Below are positions 1 through 10,067 of a stretch of DNA of 44,035 bases, piece after piece. The notes under the pieces were generated by a model. The model had not been told where the DNA came from. It saw nothing but the letters and a program-made list of their open reading frames with translations, and made no database searches. Source of the DNA: Gammaproteobacteria bacterium (GTDB taxonomy: Bacteria; Pseudomonadota; Gammaproteobacteria; Pseudomonadales; Azotimanducaceae); contig PBVL01000029.1 of NCBI GenBank assembly GCA_002728675.1, forward strand, positions 10,446-54,480, given 5' to 3'. The translations under genes and the position numbers were made by a program. Every line of letters starts with the position of its first letter. Positions within the stretch are counted from its first letter, which is position 1.

Positions 1-439
1 CTTCATAGATGCGGCCGCCAATACTGCTGTACTCGCCTTCGGTATTCTCGCGCACGACCCAGAAGTCGATATCCTCGGCGGTGCGGCCGGCGAGCGGTGT
101 CTCAACCCCGGGCATCAGCCGACAGGGCCGGAGGTTGACGTACTGATCGAAAGCGCGCCGAATGGGGATGAGGAGTCCCCAGAGCGAGATGTGATCCGGT
201 ACACCGGGAAACCCGACCGCGCCAAGAAAGATGCTATCAAACTCCGCTAACTGCTCGATGCCGTCTTCGGGCATCATGCGTCCTGTCTTATGCCAGGTTT
301 CACAGCTCCAGTCGAAGTTCGTCCACTCGAAGGAGAAGCCGTGCTTCGCGGCAGCCGCGTCGAGTACACGCATACCCTCTGGAATGACTTCCTTGCCTAT
401 CCCGTCACCAGCAATCACGGCAATCCTGTATGTTGACAT
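1..439 (-). CDS. Tartrate dehydrogenase / D-malate dehydrogenase-like (isocitrate/isopropylmalate dehydrogenase family), C-terminus beyond window
   Basis: Minus-strand translation from ATG at 439: MSTYRIAVIAGDGIGKEVIPEGMRVLDAAAAKHGFSFEWTNFDWSCETWHKTGRMMPEDGIEQLAEFDSIFLGAVGFPGVPDHISLWGLLIPIRRAFDQYVNLRP...; GDGIGKEV and VRENTEGEYSSIGGRIYE are family signatures. Confidence 0.9.
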   Translation of the reverse strand, partial: MSTYRIAVIAGDGIGKEVIPEGMRVLDAAAAKHGFSFEWTNFDWSCETWHKTGRMMPEDGIEQLAEFDSIFLGAVGFPGVPDHISLWGLLIPIRRAFDQYVNLRPCRLMPGVETPLAGRTAEDIDFWVVRENTEGEYSSIGGRIYE

Positions 440-1968
440 GTCCCGTCCCAGTCCAGATTCAAGCGCGCAACACTAGCCCTTCAGGCCGCGCCACACCAGC
501 GCCACGCGGGCTGCGGGCCCTCACGTGTTGTCTCATCGCGTTCCTGTTGTCCGCATGTTCGGGGACCGTCGACGATGTCGGTCGTGCCGACGAATCAGAA
601 AGCGCCGAACCGCGGTGGCTCGCGGGAGACCATCACGTCCACAGCAGGTTCAGCGTGTGCTGGAATCGCGAAACGGATCCACCGGAGCCGATCGTCGGTG
701 GGGATGCCATCTACCCGATCGCCATGAACACGCTGATGGGTCGTCACTACGGGCTTGGCTGGATGGTGACGACGGATCACGGCGGGCCGGGTCACAGTCG
801 GGTCACGCGCGAATGGGCCTACCCGTCGTTGTTGCGTTCCCGCGCCGTTCTGCCGGACGTCATCCAGTACCACGGACTCGAGCTCAACTCGCCGGGCGGT
901 GACCACGCGACGCTGATTGTTCCGTACGGTCCGGATGAAGCTGAACAGCTGTTCAACTATGAGGTCGCGTACGACCGAAACGAGATCTGGCCGCAGGACG
1001 GTTCACGAAACACGACCGACCTCATGGTGACCGTGTTGACCGACATGAGCCAGGCTGCGGTACCGCCAATCGTCATTGCCAACCATCCCTCGCGGTCCTC
1101 TCGCGGTCGGCATGACTACGGACTCTACGAGCCCGCAGAGCTGCGTACCTGGAACGACTCCGCCCCGCGCGTGGCGATCGGGTTCGCCGGTGCGCCCGGG
1201 CATCAGGCGATCACTCTGGCGCCGGACGGCTCGCAACGCGCGGACATGCCGCGCGGTGGATATGGCGCGCACCCGACACGGGGTGGCTTTGATCCGATGA
1301 CCGCTGAACTGGGTGGGCTGTGGGACTCGTTGTTGGGGGAGGGCAGACGTTGGTGGATTACCGCGAACTCCGATTCGCACCGGCATTACACCGAACAGGG
1401 CGGGGACTTCTGGCCGGGCGAGTATTCAAAGACCTGGATCCATGCGGCTCCGTCACCGGGTCAGGTGTTCGAAGCGCTTCGCGGCGGGCGGGTATTTGTC
1501 AGCACGGGTGATCTCGTCAACGGACTCAGCATGATGCTTACGATCGATGGAGAAGCCAATGAGGTCTGGCCAGGCGACACGGTCAGGGTGGCGCCGAGTG
1601 CGGAGATCAGTCTGACCGTCACGGTGACCGACCCAGAGGCGCCGAACAGTGCCGGCCGGACACCGGATTTGGCGCGACTGGACATTATCGTTGGCCACGT
1701 TGAGGGCCCAGCAATGTCACGCGCCGCTGACGTCAACGGCTCGACCCGGGTTGCGGCAAGGTTCGCGCGGAAGGACATGCTGGTGAATGGCGAGAATCTG
1801 ACGGTTCGGTCAGATCTTACCCTGCGGGGCGACACGTACGTGCGTCTGCGAGGGACCAACACTGGAGAGTTGGAGCCGGAACCGGATCCCATGGGCGAAG
1901 GCCCGTGGGACGACCTGTGGTTCTACAGCAATCCGATATTCATTGAATTTGGCAGGCGTGAAGGATGA
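430..1968 (+). CDS. PHP-domain-like lipoprotein (metal-dependent phosphoesterase superfamily)
   Basis: Signal peptide plus lipobox LLSAC; GDHHVHSRFS, TTDHGG and ANSDSH metal-binding motifs; true start may be downstream of 430. Confidence 0.75.
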   Translation: MLTCPVPVQIQARNTSPSGRATPAPRGLRALTCCLIAFLLSACSGTVDDVGRADESESAEPRWLAGDHHVHSRFSVCWNRETDPPEPIVGGDAIYPIAMNTLMGRHYGLGWMVTTDHGGPGHSRVTREWAYPSLLRSRAVLPDVIQYHGLELNSPGGDHATLIVPYGPDEAEQLFNYEVAYDRNEIWPQDGSRNTTDLMVTVLTDMSQAAVPPIVIANHPSRSSRGRHDYGLYEPAELRTWNDSAPRVAIGFAGAPGHQAITLAPDGSQRADMPRGGYGAHPTRGGFDPMTAELGGLWDSLLGEGRRWWITANSDSHRHYTEQGGDFWPGEYSKTWIHAAPSPGQVFEALRGGRVFVSTGDLVNGLSMMLTIDGEANEVWPGDTVRVAPSAEISLTVTVTDPEAPNSAGRTPDLARLDIIVGHVEGPAMSRAADVNGSTRVAARFARKDMLVNGENLTVRSDLTLRGDTYVRLRGTNTGELEPEPDPMGEGPWDDLWFYSNPIFIEFGRREG

Positions 1969-2882
1969 GCCTCAGGTTCTGGATTGGATTGAGGCGCTAC
2001 GACACAATCGTCGCAGACGCTCAGGAGGCTGAGTCGCAGGGGTTTGCGTTCGCCAGCATTGGTGAGCATGTTTTTTTTCACGGCCCGATTGGCAACGGTC
2101 TGATTGCGCTTGCTGCGGCAGCGGGCGCGACGACAAAAATCCGCCTTCTGTCCGCAATCACACTGGTACCACTCTACCCGGCCGCGTTACTGGCCAAGCA
2201 GGTGGCCACTCTGGATGTCGTGTCCGGGGGGCGGTTCGACCTCGGCGTCGGGGTTGGCGGGGAGTACGAACCCGAATTCATCGCCTGCGGCGTCAAACGT
2301 TCGCAGCGGGGCGCGCGAACGGACGAAGCTCTCGAAGTCATGTCCCGGCTGTTCACGGAGGACGACGTTCGGTTCGAGGGCCGATTCACGGAACTGACGG
2401 GTGTGACGCTTGCGCCGAAACCCGTGCAGCGCGGAGGTCCACCGGTCTGGGTATCCGGACGGAGCGAAGCCGCGATGCGCCGCTGCGCGCGATACGGAGA
2501 CTTCTGGCTGCCGTACATGTACACACCGGAACGCCTGTCATCGAGCCTGGAAACGATTGGAACCTTCGCCGCCGATGCAGGGCGCGAGGGCGCGGTCGAA
2601 CCCGCGATTTTCCTCTTTTATGCGGTACACGAAGATCGTGAGACAGCAATCCGGATGGCGAGCGATCAGTTGTCGGCGCAGTACAACCAGGACTTCTCAG
2701 GACTCGTCGGCAAATATGCGCTGGCGGGTAACCCAGACGATTGTATTGCGCGACTCCGCGAATACGTTGATGCCGGCGCGAGCACGGTGATCCTCAACGC
2801 CGCGTGTCCCACGGACTATATGGCGGACAACCAGGCGTTGCTCGCAAAGACCGTGCTGCCCGCTTTTGCGGCGGAGCGCTGA
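1965..2882 (+). CDS. LLM class flavin-dependent oxidoreductase
   Basis: TIM-barrel luciferase-like sequence (GEHVFFHGP, AKQVATLDVVSGGRFDLGVGVGGEYEPEF); 4-nt ATGA overlap with upstream gene. Confidence 0.85.
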   Translation: MSLRFWIGLRRYDTIVADAQEAESQGFAFASIGEHVFFHGPIGNGLIALAAAAGATTKIRLLSAITLVPLYPAALLAKQVATLDVVSGGRFDLGVGVGGEYEPEFIACGVKRSQRGARTDEALEVMSRLFTEDDVRFEGRFTELTGVTLAPKPVQRGGPPVWVSGRSEAAMRRCARYGDFWLPYMYTPERLSSSLETIGTFAADAGREGAVEPAIFLFYAVHEDRETAIRMASDQLSAQYNQDFSGLVGKYALAGNPDDCIARLREYVDAGASTVILNAACPTDYMADNQALLAKTVLPAFAAER

Positions 2883-2884
2883 GC

Positions 2885-3931
2885 ATGGCACCGGGCAAAG
2901 GTTCGGCGATGTACGCAACGATGCATCGGCAGCCGGACGACCTGCGCCGGGTGCTTGCGGACGGCTGGCCAATTGCGCGGGCGGTGGGTGATGCCGTCGC
3001 GAGCACTCGGCAGTGCTGGCTCGTTGGGATAGGCACGAGCTTCCACGCGTCCCTTGCCGGGCGCTGGATGCTGCGCGAGTTCGGGGTGAACGCCCATGCC
3101 GTCACGTCGTTCGATTTCGCCGCATACCCGGAGGCGTATCCCGTCGGACCCGGGGATTCGGTCCTGCTGTTGTCGCATTCGGGGACCAGGCAATATTCAA
3201 AGGCCGCCCTGGAACGTGCGGCTTCGAGCGGGGCGAACGTCTTCTCCGTTGGGGGTCAGACGGCCGAGCACCCGGGGTCGGGCATCGTGCTGCGGACCAC
3301 CGAGCAGGAGACCTCGGCGACGTTCACATCCTCGCACCTGGCCGCGATGACGGTCCTCGCTCAGGTCAGCGCGGGCGCGGCCGAGGCCGCGAACGATCCC
3401 CGCCGGGATGCGCACGAGGCCTCGATCGACCGGCTGCCGGAACAGGTCGCAGCTGTTCTTGCGCGCGAGGATGAACTCCTTGCCCTTGCCGAACGCTGCC
3501 AATCCGCACACACCTACGCGGTTGGTGCGGGCTCGGGGGAGGCCGCGGCGCTCGAGGCGGTCATCAAGTGTCGCGAGGCTGCCCATGTGCGCATCGACGC
3601 GCTGCCGCTCGAACAGTTCATCCACGGCCCGATGATCTGCCTGCAGCCGGAAGATCAGGTGTTGCTTGTGCGGGCATCGGGGGCCGCCGCGCAGCGTGAA
3701 GCCGACGCGGCGCAGTTGTTTGCGACGCTTGGGTCCGCGGTGTTCGAGGTGGGTGACACGACGACGGGGTTCAGCGTGCCGGCCACGCGGGAGACGCTTT
3801 CACCAATCCTGATGACAGTACCGATGCAGATCCTCGCGCACCATCTCGCCATGCTGAAAGGGATCGATCCGGACACGTTTCGGACCCACGAACCGCGTTT
3901 CGGCGAGGCGATTCGTGCTTTGAATCTCTGA
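2885..3931 (+). CDS. SIS domain protein (GlmS isomerase-domain-like sugar-phosphate isomerase)
   Basis: VGIGTSFHASLAGRWMLREFG, LLLSHSGTRQYSKAAL, ALPLEQFIHGPM; start moved from 2804 to in-frame ATG right after the preceding stop. Confidence 0.85.
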   Translation: MAPGKGSAMYATMHRQPDDLRRVLADGWPIARAVGDAVASTRQCWLVGIGTSFHASLAGRWMLREFGVNAHAVTSFDFAAYPEAYPVGPGDSVLLLSHSGTRQYSKAALERAASSGANVFSVGGQTAEHPGSGIVLRTTEQETSATFTSSHLAAMTVLAQVSAGAAEAANDPRRDAHEASIDRLPEQVAAVLAREDELLALAERCQSAHTYAVGAGSGEAAALEAVIKCREAAHVRIDALPLEQFIHGPMICLQPEDQVLLVRASGAAAQREADAAQLFATLGSAVFEVGDTTTGFSVPATRETLSPILMTVPMQILAHHLAMLKGIDPDTFRTHEPRFGEAIRALNL

Positions 3932-3936
3932 GCCCC

Positions 3937-4317
3937 CTAACGAGGCAGGATGATCCTCGGACCGTCATCCTCGGGAACGGGATCGGGATCGGCGTTGACG
4001 GTCCCGGCAGGCTGAGTCCCGACCTGCTCAGGGTAGAGGTCAGCCGCGCCGCTGAGTTGGCCCGCGTATCGGAGATGCTCTTCGAGCGCGCGATCAACCG
4101 TCCGGTCGATCGCACGCTCCAGTTCATCCCTGTCCAGCGTCGCGAATCGCCGCAGGACCGGTCCGATGTTGTAGAGCGCCTTTCTGGACATTGAGCGGGG
4201 TACGAACTGCTGGTCTTCCAGGGTGTACTCGAACGTCACGCGTACCGGGATGTCGACAAGCGCGTCACCGGTCGACATGGCGTGCTTGATGATCTTCTTG
4301 TCAGAGACGATGATCAC
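3937..4317 (-). CDS. Hypothetical protein, 126 aa
   Basis: 4-nt overlap with upstream deacylase gene, same strand; no recognised family. Confidence 0.6.
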   Translation of the reverse strand: MIIVSDKKIIKHAMSTGDALVDIPVRVTFEYTLEDQQFVPRSMSRKALYNIGPVLRRFATLDRDELERAIDRTVDRALEEHLRYAGQLSGAADLYPEQVGTQPAGTVNADPDPVPEDDGPRIILPR

Positions 4318-5801
4318 GCGCCGTGGTGACTTCGGCGGAAACGCAGCATTTTTCCTGTCCCACTGTTCGTGTGCCGGCCCTGCTCCAGAGCGACCGCACC
4401 GTTGACGAAGACGCGATCGATCCCCGCCGGCGCCCGCTGTGGATCATCGTAGGTGGCAAGGTCTTCGATCACGGCCGGGTCGAACAACACGAGGTCCGCG
4501 AAGCTCCCTTCACGCAGGGTGCCGCGTCCGTCCATGCCAAACGTCGCGGAGGGTAGTGACGTCATGCGCCGAACCGCCTCGGGCAGACTGAGCACCCCCT
4601 GATCCCGGACGTACCGCGCGAGGATCCGAGGAAATGTCCCGAAGAGCCTGGGATGCGGCTTGCCTTTGAGTTCGGGGATGCCGTCCGAACCGACCATCAT
4701 GTCCGCATGTGCCAGATTCGTACGGACGTCGTCTTCGTCGATGATGAACTGGATGCAAAGCGTACGGTCACCCTTAGGCGCGGTAAGAATCTGCTTGACC
4801 AGGCTGACCTCGGTGGTGTCGCCTTCGGCGGCCAGATCGGTCAGGGACCGGCCTTCATACTCGGGGAAGGCCGGACAGCTTGCGATTCGGATCACTCGGG
4901 CCAACTCCTCGGAGGGATTGTCCAGATCGAAGTATTCGATCATCCGGCCGCTTCCGGCGGTATATGGATAAACGTCCAGCGTGACCGGCTGACCCGAGGC
5001 CAGCGCGGCGTCCACCTTGGTCAGTGATGCCCTGACCTTTCCCCAGTTTGCAGGGCCTGCCGCCTTGTGATGTGAGATGTGCAGGTGTGCGTCGCTCGTC
5101 CTGCCGATCGCAAGCGCTTCGTCCACCGCGTCAAGGAGTCGATCGCCTTCGTTTCGCATGTGGGTCGCGTACAGCGCATCGAAGCGGCCGGCGACCGCCG
5201 CCAGTTCCGCCACCTCTTCGGTGTCGCTCCAGCGGCCGGGGCGATAGATGAGCCCCGACGAGAAGCCGCAGGCACCCTGTTCGAGGGCACGCTCGACATG
5301 ACCCCGCATGACATCAAGCTCGGCCAACGTCGGCTCCCGCCGTGCCATGCCCATGACCAACGTACGCACGGTGTTGTGTCCGACGAGCATCATGTTGTTG
5401 ATGGCGGGCCCCCGTGCCAGCACCGCATCGAAATAGCCGGCGAGGTCGGTGAACTCATCGGTGAGGCCGGCGAGAATACCGCCGCTGGCAGCGGCCGCGT
5501 CAGCGTCAGGATTTGCCGGGATTGCCGAAAACCCGCAGTTACCCGCGACTACCGTTGTCACGCCCTGATCGAGTTTGAACTCCATGCCCGGGTAGCGAAG
5601 GAAGGCGCCGTCATCGTGTGAGTGTACGTCGATAAATCCGGGACAAGCCGACAGCCCGGTCGCGTCGATCTCACTGCGTGCCGGGCCGGACACGGAACCG
5701 ACGGCCGCGATCCGGTCGCCTTGGATCGCGATGTCCCCGGTGAACGGTTCGCGACCGAATCCATCGAGAATCTGTGCGTTGCGGATGATCGTGTCGTACA
5801 T
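4314..5801 (-). CDS. N-acyl-D-amino-acid deacylase (amidohydrolase superfamily)
   Basis: MYDTIIRNAQILDGFG..., PGFIDVHSHDD, GVTTVVAGNCGFSAIP, CGFSSGLIYRPG, ATHMRNEGDRLLDAVDEAL. Confidence 0.9.
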   Translation of the reverse strand: MYDTIIRNAQILDGFGREPFTGDIAIQGDRIAAVGSVSGPARSEIDATGLSACPGFIDVHSHDDGAFLRYPGMEFKLDQGVTTVVAGNCGFSAIPANPDADAAAASGGILAGLTDEFTDLAGYFDAVLARGPAINNMMLVGHNTVRTLVMGMARREPTLAELDVMRGHVERALEQGACGFSSGLIYRPGRWSDTEEVAELAAVAGRFDALYATHMRNEGDRLLDAVDEALAIGRTSDAHLHISHHKAAGPANWGKVRASLTKVDAALASGQPVTLDVYPYTAGSGRMIEYFDLDNPSEELARVIRIASCPAFPEYEGRSLTDLAAEGDTTEVSLVKQILTAPKGDRTLCIQFIIDEDDVRTNLAHADMMVGSDGIPELKGKPHPRLFGTFPRILARYVRDQGVLSLPEAVRRMTSLPSATFGMDGRGTLREGSFADLVLFDPAVIEDLATYDDPQRAPAGIDRVFVNGAVALEQGRHTNSGTGKMLRFRRSHHGA

Positions 5802-5897
5802 CGTGCCTCCTCGCGCTTGCCTGCATCATACCGGTGCGTGCGCTGCAGTCGCGCTTTCCGGACGTGTATGCTCGACCAGTGTCTCGGGGGATCGAAC

Positions 5898-7187
5898 ATG
5901 AACCAGTCGGTACATCTTGCATACGGTCGTGAAGGGCGGACCTTCGACATGCCGGCGCATGCTGAGTTGACGCTCCTGCGTAAGAGCGTCGCCGCGATGC
6001 GCGGTGATCCGCAGAGTCGGGTGCTCGCAGCACTGGCATCACCTGTTGACGCGGCGCCCATCCGGAAGGAAGCACGCGGCGCGCGAACCGCGTGCATCGT
6101 GATCTGCGACGTCACGCGCCCCGTGCCCAACGGACTTCTGTTACGGCCGATCATCGATGAACTCGTTGCGGGGGGCGTGCCGCTGACGGGCATCTGCATT
6201 CTCGTCGCCACCGGATTGCACCGGCCAAACGAGGGCGCCGAACTTGCGGAACTGATCGGTGATCCGTGGGTGACCGCGCATGTCCAGATCGAAAATCACG
6301 ATGCCAGGCGGGATGAGGATCACACCGACCTCGGCCAGACAGAGGCCCGCAAGACGCCGATCATCCTCGACCGCCGTCTCGTTGAAGCAGACGTGCGGAT
6401 CGTCACCGGGCTGGTCGAACCGCACTTCATGGCGGGCTATTCGGGCGGACGCAAGGTGATCGCGCCCGGCGTCGCCCATCACACGACCATCCGCACGTTT
6501 CACTCGGCCCGGTTCATGGAACACCCGGCGGCACGAACCTGCAATCTGGCGGGTAATCCGCTGCACGAGGAGCAGTTGGCGATCGTCGCGGCGCTGGGAC
6601 GCGCACTTGCCGTGAACGTTGTGCTGTCGGACGAAAGGGACCTCGTCCACGTGAACTACGGCGAGGTCGTCGCAAGCCATGCGGCTTCGGTTGAAGTTGC
6701 CGCCGGATTGTCCGAGGTATCGGTGCCGCGACGTTTCTCGACGGTGGTTACGTCAGCGGCCGGCTATCCCCTCGACCGGACGTACTATCAGACCGTCAAG
6801 GGCATGGTCACGCCGCTCGACATCCTCGAACCGGGCGGTACGCTGATCATCGCGGCCGACTGTGGCGAAGGGCTGGGCTCGCCCGACTACCGGGCGGCGC
6901 AGGAGCAGTTGCTGGCACTTGGCCAGGACGCGTTCGTCAGCGGACTCGAGGCGAAGGCGTTGGCGGACGTCGATGAGTGGCAGACCGAGATGCAGGTCAA
7001 GTCGACGCGACGCGCGGATGTGGCGCTCTACTCGGAGGCACTTGGAGACGACCACTCGCTGACGGGCGTGCGCCGCATCGATGACGTCTGCGACGCGGTG
7101 GCGCAAAGCATCGGGCGCACCGGGGACAACGCAGTTGCCGTGATCCCCGAGGGGCCCTATGTCGTGCCGTTCTGTCGACAGACTTGA
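5898..7187 (+). CDS. Nickel-dependent lactate racemase (LarA) family protein
   Basis: HFMAGYSGGRKVIAPGVAHHTTIRTFHS and ICDVTRPVPN motifs; start moved from 5622 to ATG 5898 (MNQSVHLAYGREGRTFDMP). Confidence 0.85.
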   Translation: MNQSVHLAYGREGRTFDMPAHAELTLLRKSVAAMRGDPQSRVLAALASPVDAAPIRKEARGARTACIVICDVTRPVPNGLLLRPIIDELVAGGVPLTGICILVATGLHRPNEGAELAELIGDPWVTAHVQIENHDARRDEDHTDLGQTEARKTPIILDRRLVEADVRIVTGLVEPHFMAGYSGGRKVIAPGVAHHTTIRTFHSARFMEHPAARTCNLAGNPLHEEQLAIVAALGRALAVNVVLSDERDLVHVNYGEVVASHAASVEVAAGLSEVSVPRRFSTVVTSAAGYPLDRTYYQTVKGMVTPLDILEPGGTLIIAADCGEGLGSPDYRAAQEQLLALGQDAFVSGLEAKALADVDEWQTEMQVKSTRRADVALYSEALGDDHSLTGVRRIDDVCDAVAQSIGRTGDNAVAVIPEGPYVVPFCRQT

Positions 7188-7237
7188 GCGTTAAGAACAG
7201 CCTTGAGCGAGAGAACAGCCCTGAGCGCCTTTCTCGC

Positions 7238-8026
7238 TCAGCTTTCCCCAGCAACCCCGCGGAAGTCGGGTGCACGTTTCTCGAGGAACGCGCTGACCGC
7301 TTCCTGATGCTCCGCCGAGGCGTACGCCTCGTTGAGCAACTCACCTTCGCGCTTCATCACCAGTTCCAGATCCGTCTCGGAGCCGTTCTCGGTCAGCAAC
7401 CGCTTCACCATGCCGAGCTGCAGGCTGGGGTTCGCGGCAATCTCGCGGGCGAGTTCCATGGCCTTCGGCATGAGTTCCTCGTGCGGTACGACGTGATTGA
7501 CGAGACCACGTTCATGCGCTTCCGCCGCTGAATACAGTTTGCCCGTAAGGCACATCTCGCTTGCGTGGCTGAAACCCACGCGCTGAACGAGGAAGTGCGA
7601 CGACGCAAGCTCTGGCACGACGCCCATCTTCACGAACGCGAGGCCGAACCGGGCCTGTTCAGACGCGACCAGAACGTCGAACGGCAACATCAGAGTGACG
7701 CCAACTCCGACCGCTGCACCGTTGACCGCGGCAATGATGGGTTTGGAGCCACGCATGAAGGTCACCCAGTTCGTGGTGGGCGGTCCGGAAGCGTCGCCAT
7801 CGATCCGCGCGGCAAACGTGTCCTTGATGTCCGCGCCCGCGCAGAACCCACGACCGGCGCCGGTCACGACGATGGCACCAATCGCCGGGTCGTCGTTCGC
7901 GCGCCTGACCGCGTCGACAATGTCGCGGTTCATCTGGTTGGTCCACGCGTTGAGGCGTTCGGGCCGGTTGAGCGTCACGATCGCGACGTCGTCCTGAGTT
8001 TCGAAGAGTATGGTCTCGTAGGTCAT
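7238..8026 (-). CDS. Enoyl-CoA hydratase/isomerase family protein
   Basis: From ATG 8026: MTYETILFETQDDVAIVTLNRPERLNAWTNQMN..., GAGRGFCAGADIKD. Confidence 0.9.
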   Translation of the reverse strand: MTYETILFETQDDVAIVTLNRPERLNAWTNQMNRDIVDAVRRANDDPAIGAIVVTGAGRGFCAGADIKDTFAARIDGDASGPPTTNWVTFMRGSKPIIAAVNGAAVGVGVTLMLPFDVLVASEQARFGLAFVKMGVVPELASSHFLVQRVGFSHASEMCLTGKLYSAAEAHERGLVNHVVPHEELMPKAMELAREIAANPSLQLGMVKRLLTENGSETDLELVMKREGELLNEAYASAEHQEAVSAFLEKRAPDFRGVAGES

Positions 8027-8148
8027 GGTCGGGTCCTTGGGCTGCCGGCTGAGAATGCCGCAAAGCAGGGGGCCGCGCCATGTCCCTATGCTGGCGGGCG
8101 ACGGCGCTTTTCTGCGAACATCCGCGCTTTGGCTCCCGGAGGACGGAC

Positions 8149-8913
8149 ATGATCGACGTGCATTACTGGCCAACGCCGAACGGCTGGAAGGTCACAATCA
8201 TGCTCGAAGAGTGCGGACTCGATTACTCGATCGTGCCGGTCGATATCGGTGGGGGTGATCAGTTCAAGGCAGAGTTTCTGGCGATCAGTCCGAACAACCG
8301 GATGCCCGCGATCATCGATCACGAACCGCTGGGAGGCGGCCCTTCGCTCGCACTCTTCGAGTCAGGCGCGATTCTCGAATACCTTGCTGAGAAGACCGGG
8401 CGCTTCCTGCCGGTGGACCCTGCCGGCAAGTACCGTACGCTGCAGTGGGTGCATTGGCAGATGGCGAATCTCGGTCCGATGATGGGCAACGCCAACCACT
8501 TCAAGAACTACGCGAAGAACATCGCGGACGATCCGGCCCAGCTCGAGTACGCGACGCGGCGTTTTGTTGGAGAGGTTGACCGCCTTGCAGGCGTACTCGA
8601 CGCGCAGCTCTCGGTCAACCGCCACATCGCGGGGGAGGACTACTCCATTGCGGACATCATCACCTGGCCGTGGGCGTTCCTGCTCGCCCGCATGAGCGAC
8701 GAGTCAGCGTGGGAGACCTTCCCGAATCTGAAACGCTGGGTGGACGAGGTTGGGGCGCGCCCGGCGGTTGATGCGGGGCGTCGGGTCGGCAGCGACCTTG
8801 GCAGGAAGGAGCTGACCGCGGAGGAAGAAAAGGCGCGCCAGGACCTGCTCTTCAACCAGACCAACGACAAGGTCCGCGCCGCCCGTAAGGCCGCCGCCCG
8901 CGCGGCGCGTTGA
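8149..8913 (+). CDS. Glutathione S-transferase family protein
   Basis: MIDVHYWPTPNGWKVTIMLEECGLDYSIVPVDIGGGDQFKAEFLAISPNNRMPAIID, ESGAILEYLAEKTGRFLP. Confidence 0.9.
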   Translation: MIDVHYWPTPNGWKVTIMLEECGLDYSIVPVDIGGGDQFKAEFLAISPNNRMPAIIDHEPLGGGPSLALFESGAILEYLAEKTGRFLPVDPAGKYRTLQWVHWQMANLGPMMGNANHFKNYAKNIADDPAQLEYATRRFVGEVDRLAGVLDAQLSVNRHIAGEDYSIADIITWPWAFLLARMSDESAWETFPNLKRWVDEVGARPAVDAGRRVGSDLGRKELTAEEEKARQDLLFNQTNDKVRAARKAAARAAR

Positions 8914-10067
8914 ATCCCGTGGACAAGATGACGTGCATTGAGGATTTGCGGCTTGCTGCCCGCCGCCGGATGCCGCGGATGTTTTATGACTATGCCGACT
9001 CCGGATCGTGGACCGAGAGCACGTATCGCTCGAACGAGTCCGATCTTGCGGCCATGCGCCTTCGCCAGCGTGTCGCGGTCAACCTCGAGTCCCGCATAAC
9101 CGCGGCGACAATCCTTGGCGAACCGTTCTCCATGCCGCTTGCGCTCGCGCCGGTTGGGCTGACCGGCATGATGCACGCCGATGGCGAGATGCTTGCCGCC
9201 CGGGCGGCACACGCGGCGGGGGTGCAGTTCACGTTGTCCACGCTGTCGATCTGTTCGATCGAGGATGTCGCAAGCGCGGTTGCGCGCCCGTTCTGGTTTC
9301 AGCTCTACGTCATGCGCGACCGTGGATTCGTCGAGGCCCTGGTCAAGCGCGCCGAAGAAGCCGGTTGTAGCGCGCTCGTCGTCACGCTGGACCTGCAGGT
9401 GCTCGGCCAGCGCCACAAAGACATTAAAAACGGGCTGTCGACACCGCCCAAACCGACGCTGGTCAATTTGCTGAACCTGGCGACGAAGCCGGCGTGGTGT
9501 CTCGGGATGCTCGGGACGCGACGCCGGAGCTTCGGGAATGTCGTCGGTCATGTGCGTGGCGTGGAGGACGTAACGTCACTGTCAGACTGGGTGGGTCAGC
9601 AGTTCGACCTGACGTTGTCCTGGGACGACGTGGCATGGCTGCGTTCGATCTGGCCGCGCAAACTCATTCTGAAGGGCATTCTCGATCCCGAAGACGCGAG
9701 GCTCGCGGTCGCGTCGGGCGCGGACGCGCTGGTTGTGTCCAATCACGGTGGCCGTCAACTCGACGGAGCGCCGTCGACGATTCGAGCCCTGCCGGCGATT
9801 GTCGACGAAGTCGGCAGCGCGATCGAGGTCCTGATGGACGGCGGCATCCGCTCGGGTCAGGACGTACTCAAAGCCGTGGCGAGCGGAGCGAAGGCGGTTC
9901 TGGCCGGGCGGGCGGCGGTCTACGGCCTCGGTGCCGGAGGCCAGACCGGTGTGTCAAAGGCGCTCGCCTTGATCCGCAACGAGTTGGACCTGACGATGGC
10001 GTTCTGTGGGCACACGGATATCGGGCAGGTTGGGCGTGACGTACTCCTCGGAGACCCACCTCAGTAG
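8910..10067 (+). CDS. FMN-dependent alpha-hydroxy-acid oxidase/dehydrogenase (L-lactate dehydrogenase-like)
   Basis: RMPRMFYDYADSGSWTEST, LILKGILDPEDARLAVASGADALVVSNHGGRQLDGAPSTI, DGGIRSGQDVLKAVASGAKAVLAGR. Confidence 0.92.
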   Translation: MNPVDKMTCIEDLRLAARRRMPRMFYDYADSGSWTESTYRSNESDLAAMRLRQRVAVNLESRITAATILGEPFSMPLALAPVGLTGMMHADGEMLAARAAHAAGVQFTLSTLSICSIEDVASAVARPFWFQLYVMRDRGFVEALVKRAEEAGCSALVVTLDLQVLGQRHKDIKNGLSTPPKPTLVNLLNLATKPAWCLGMLGTRRRSFGNVVGHVRGVEDVTSLSDWVGQQFDLTLSWDDVAWLRSIWPRKLILKGILDPEDARLAVASGADALVVSNHGGRQLDGAPSTIRALPAIVDEVGSAIEVLMDGGIRSGQDVLKAVASGAKAVLAGRAAVYGLGAGGQTGVSKALALIRNELDLTMAFCGHTDIGQVGRDVLLGDPPQ

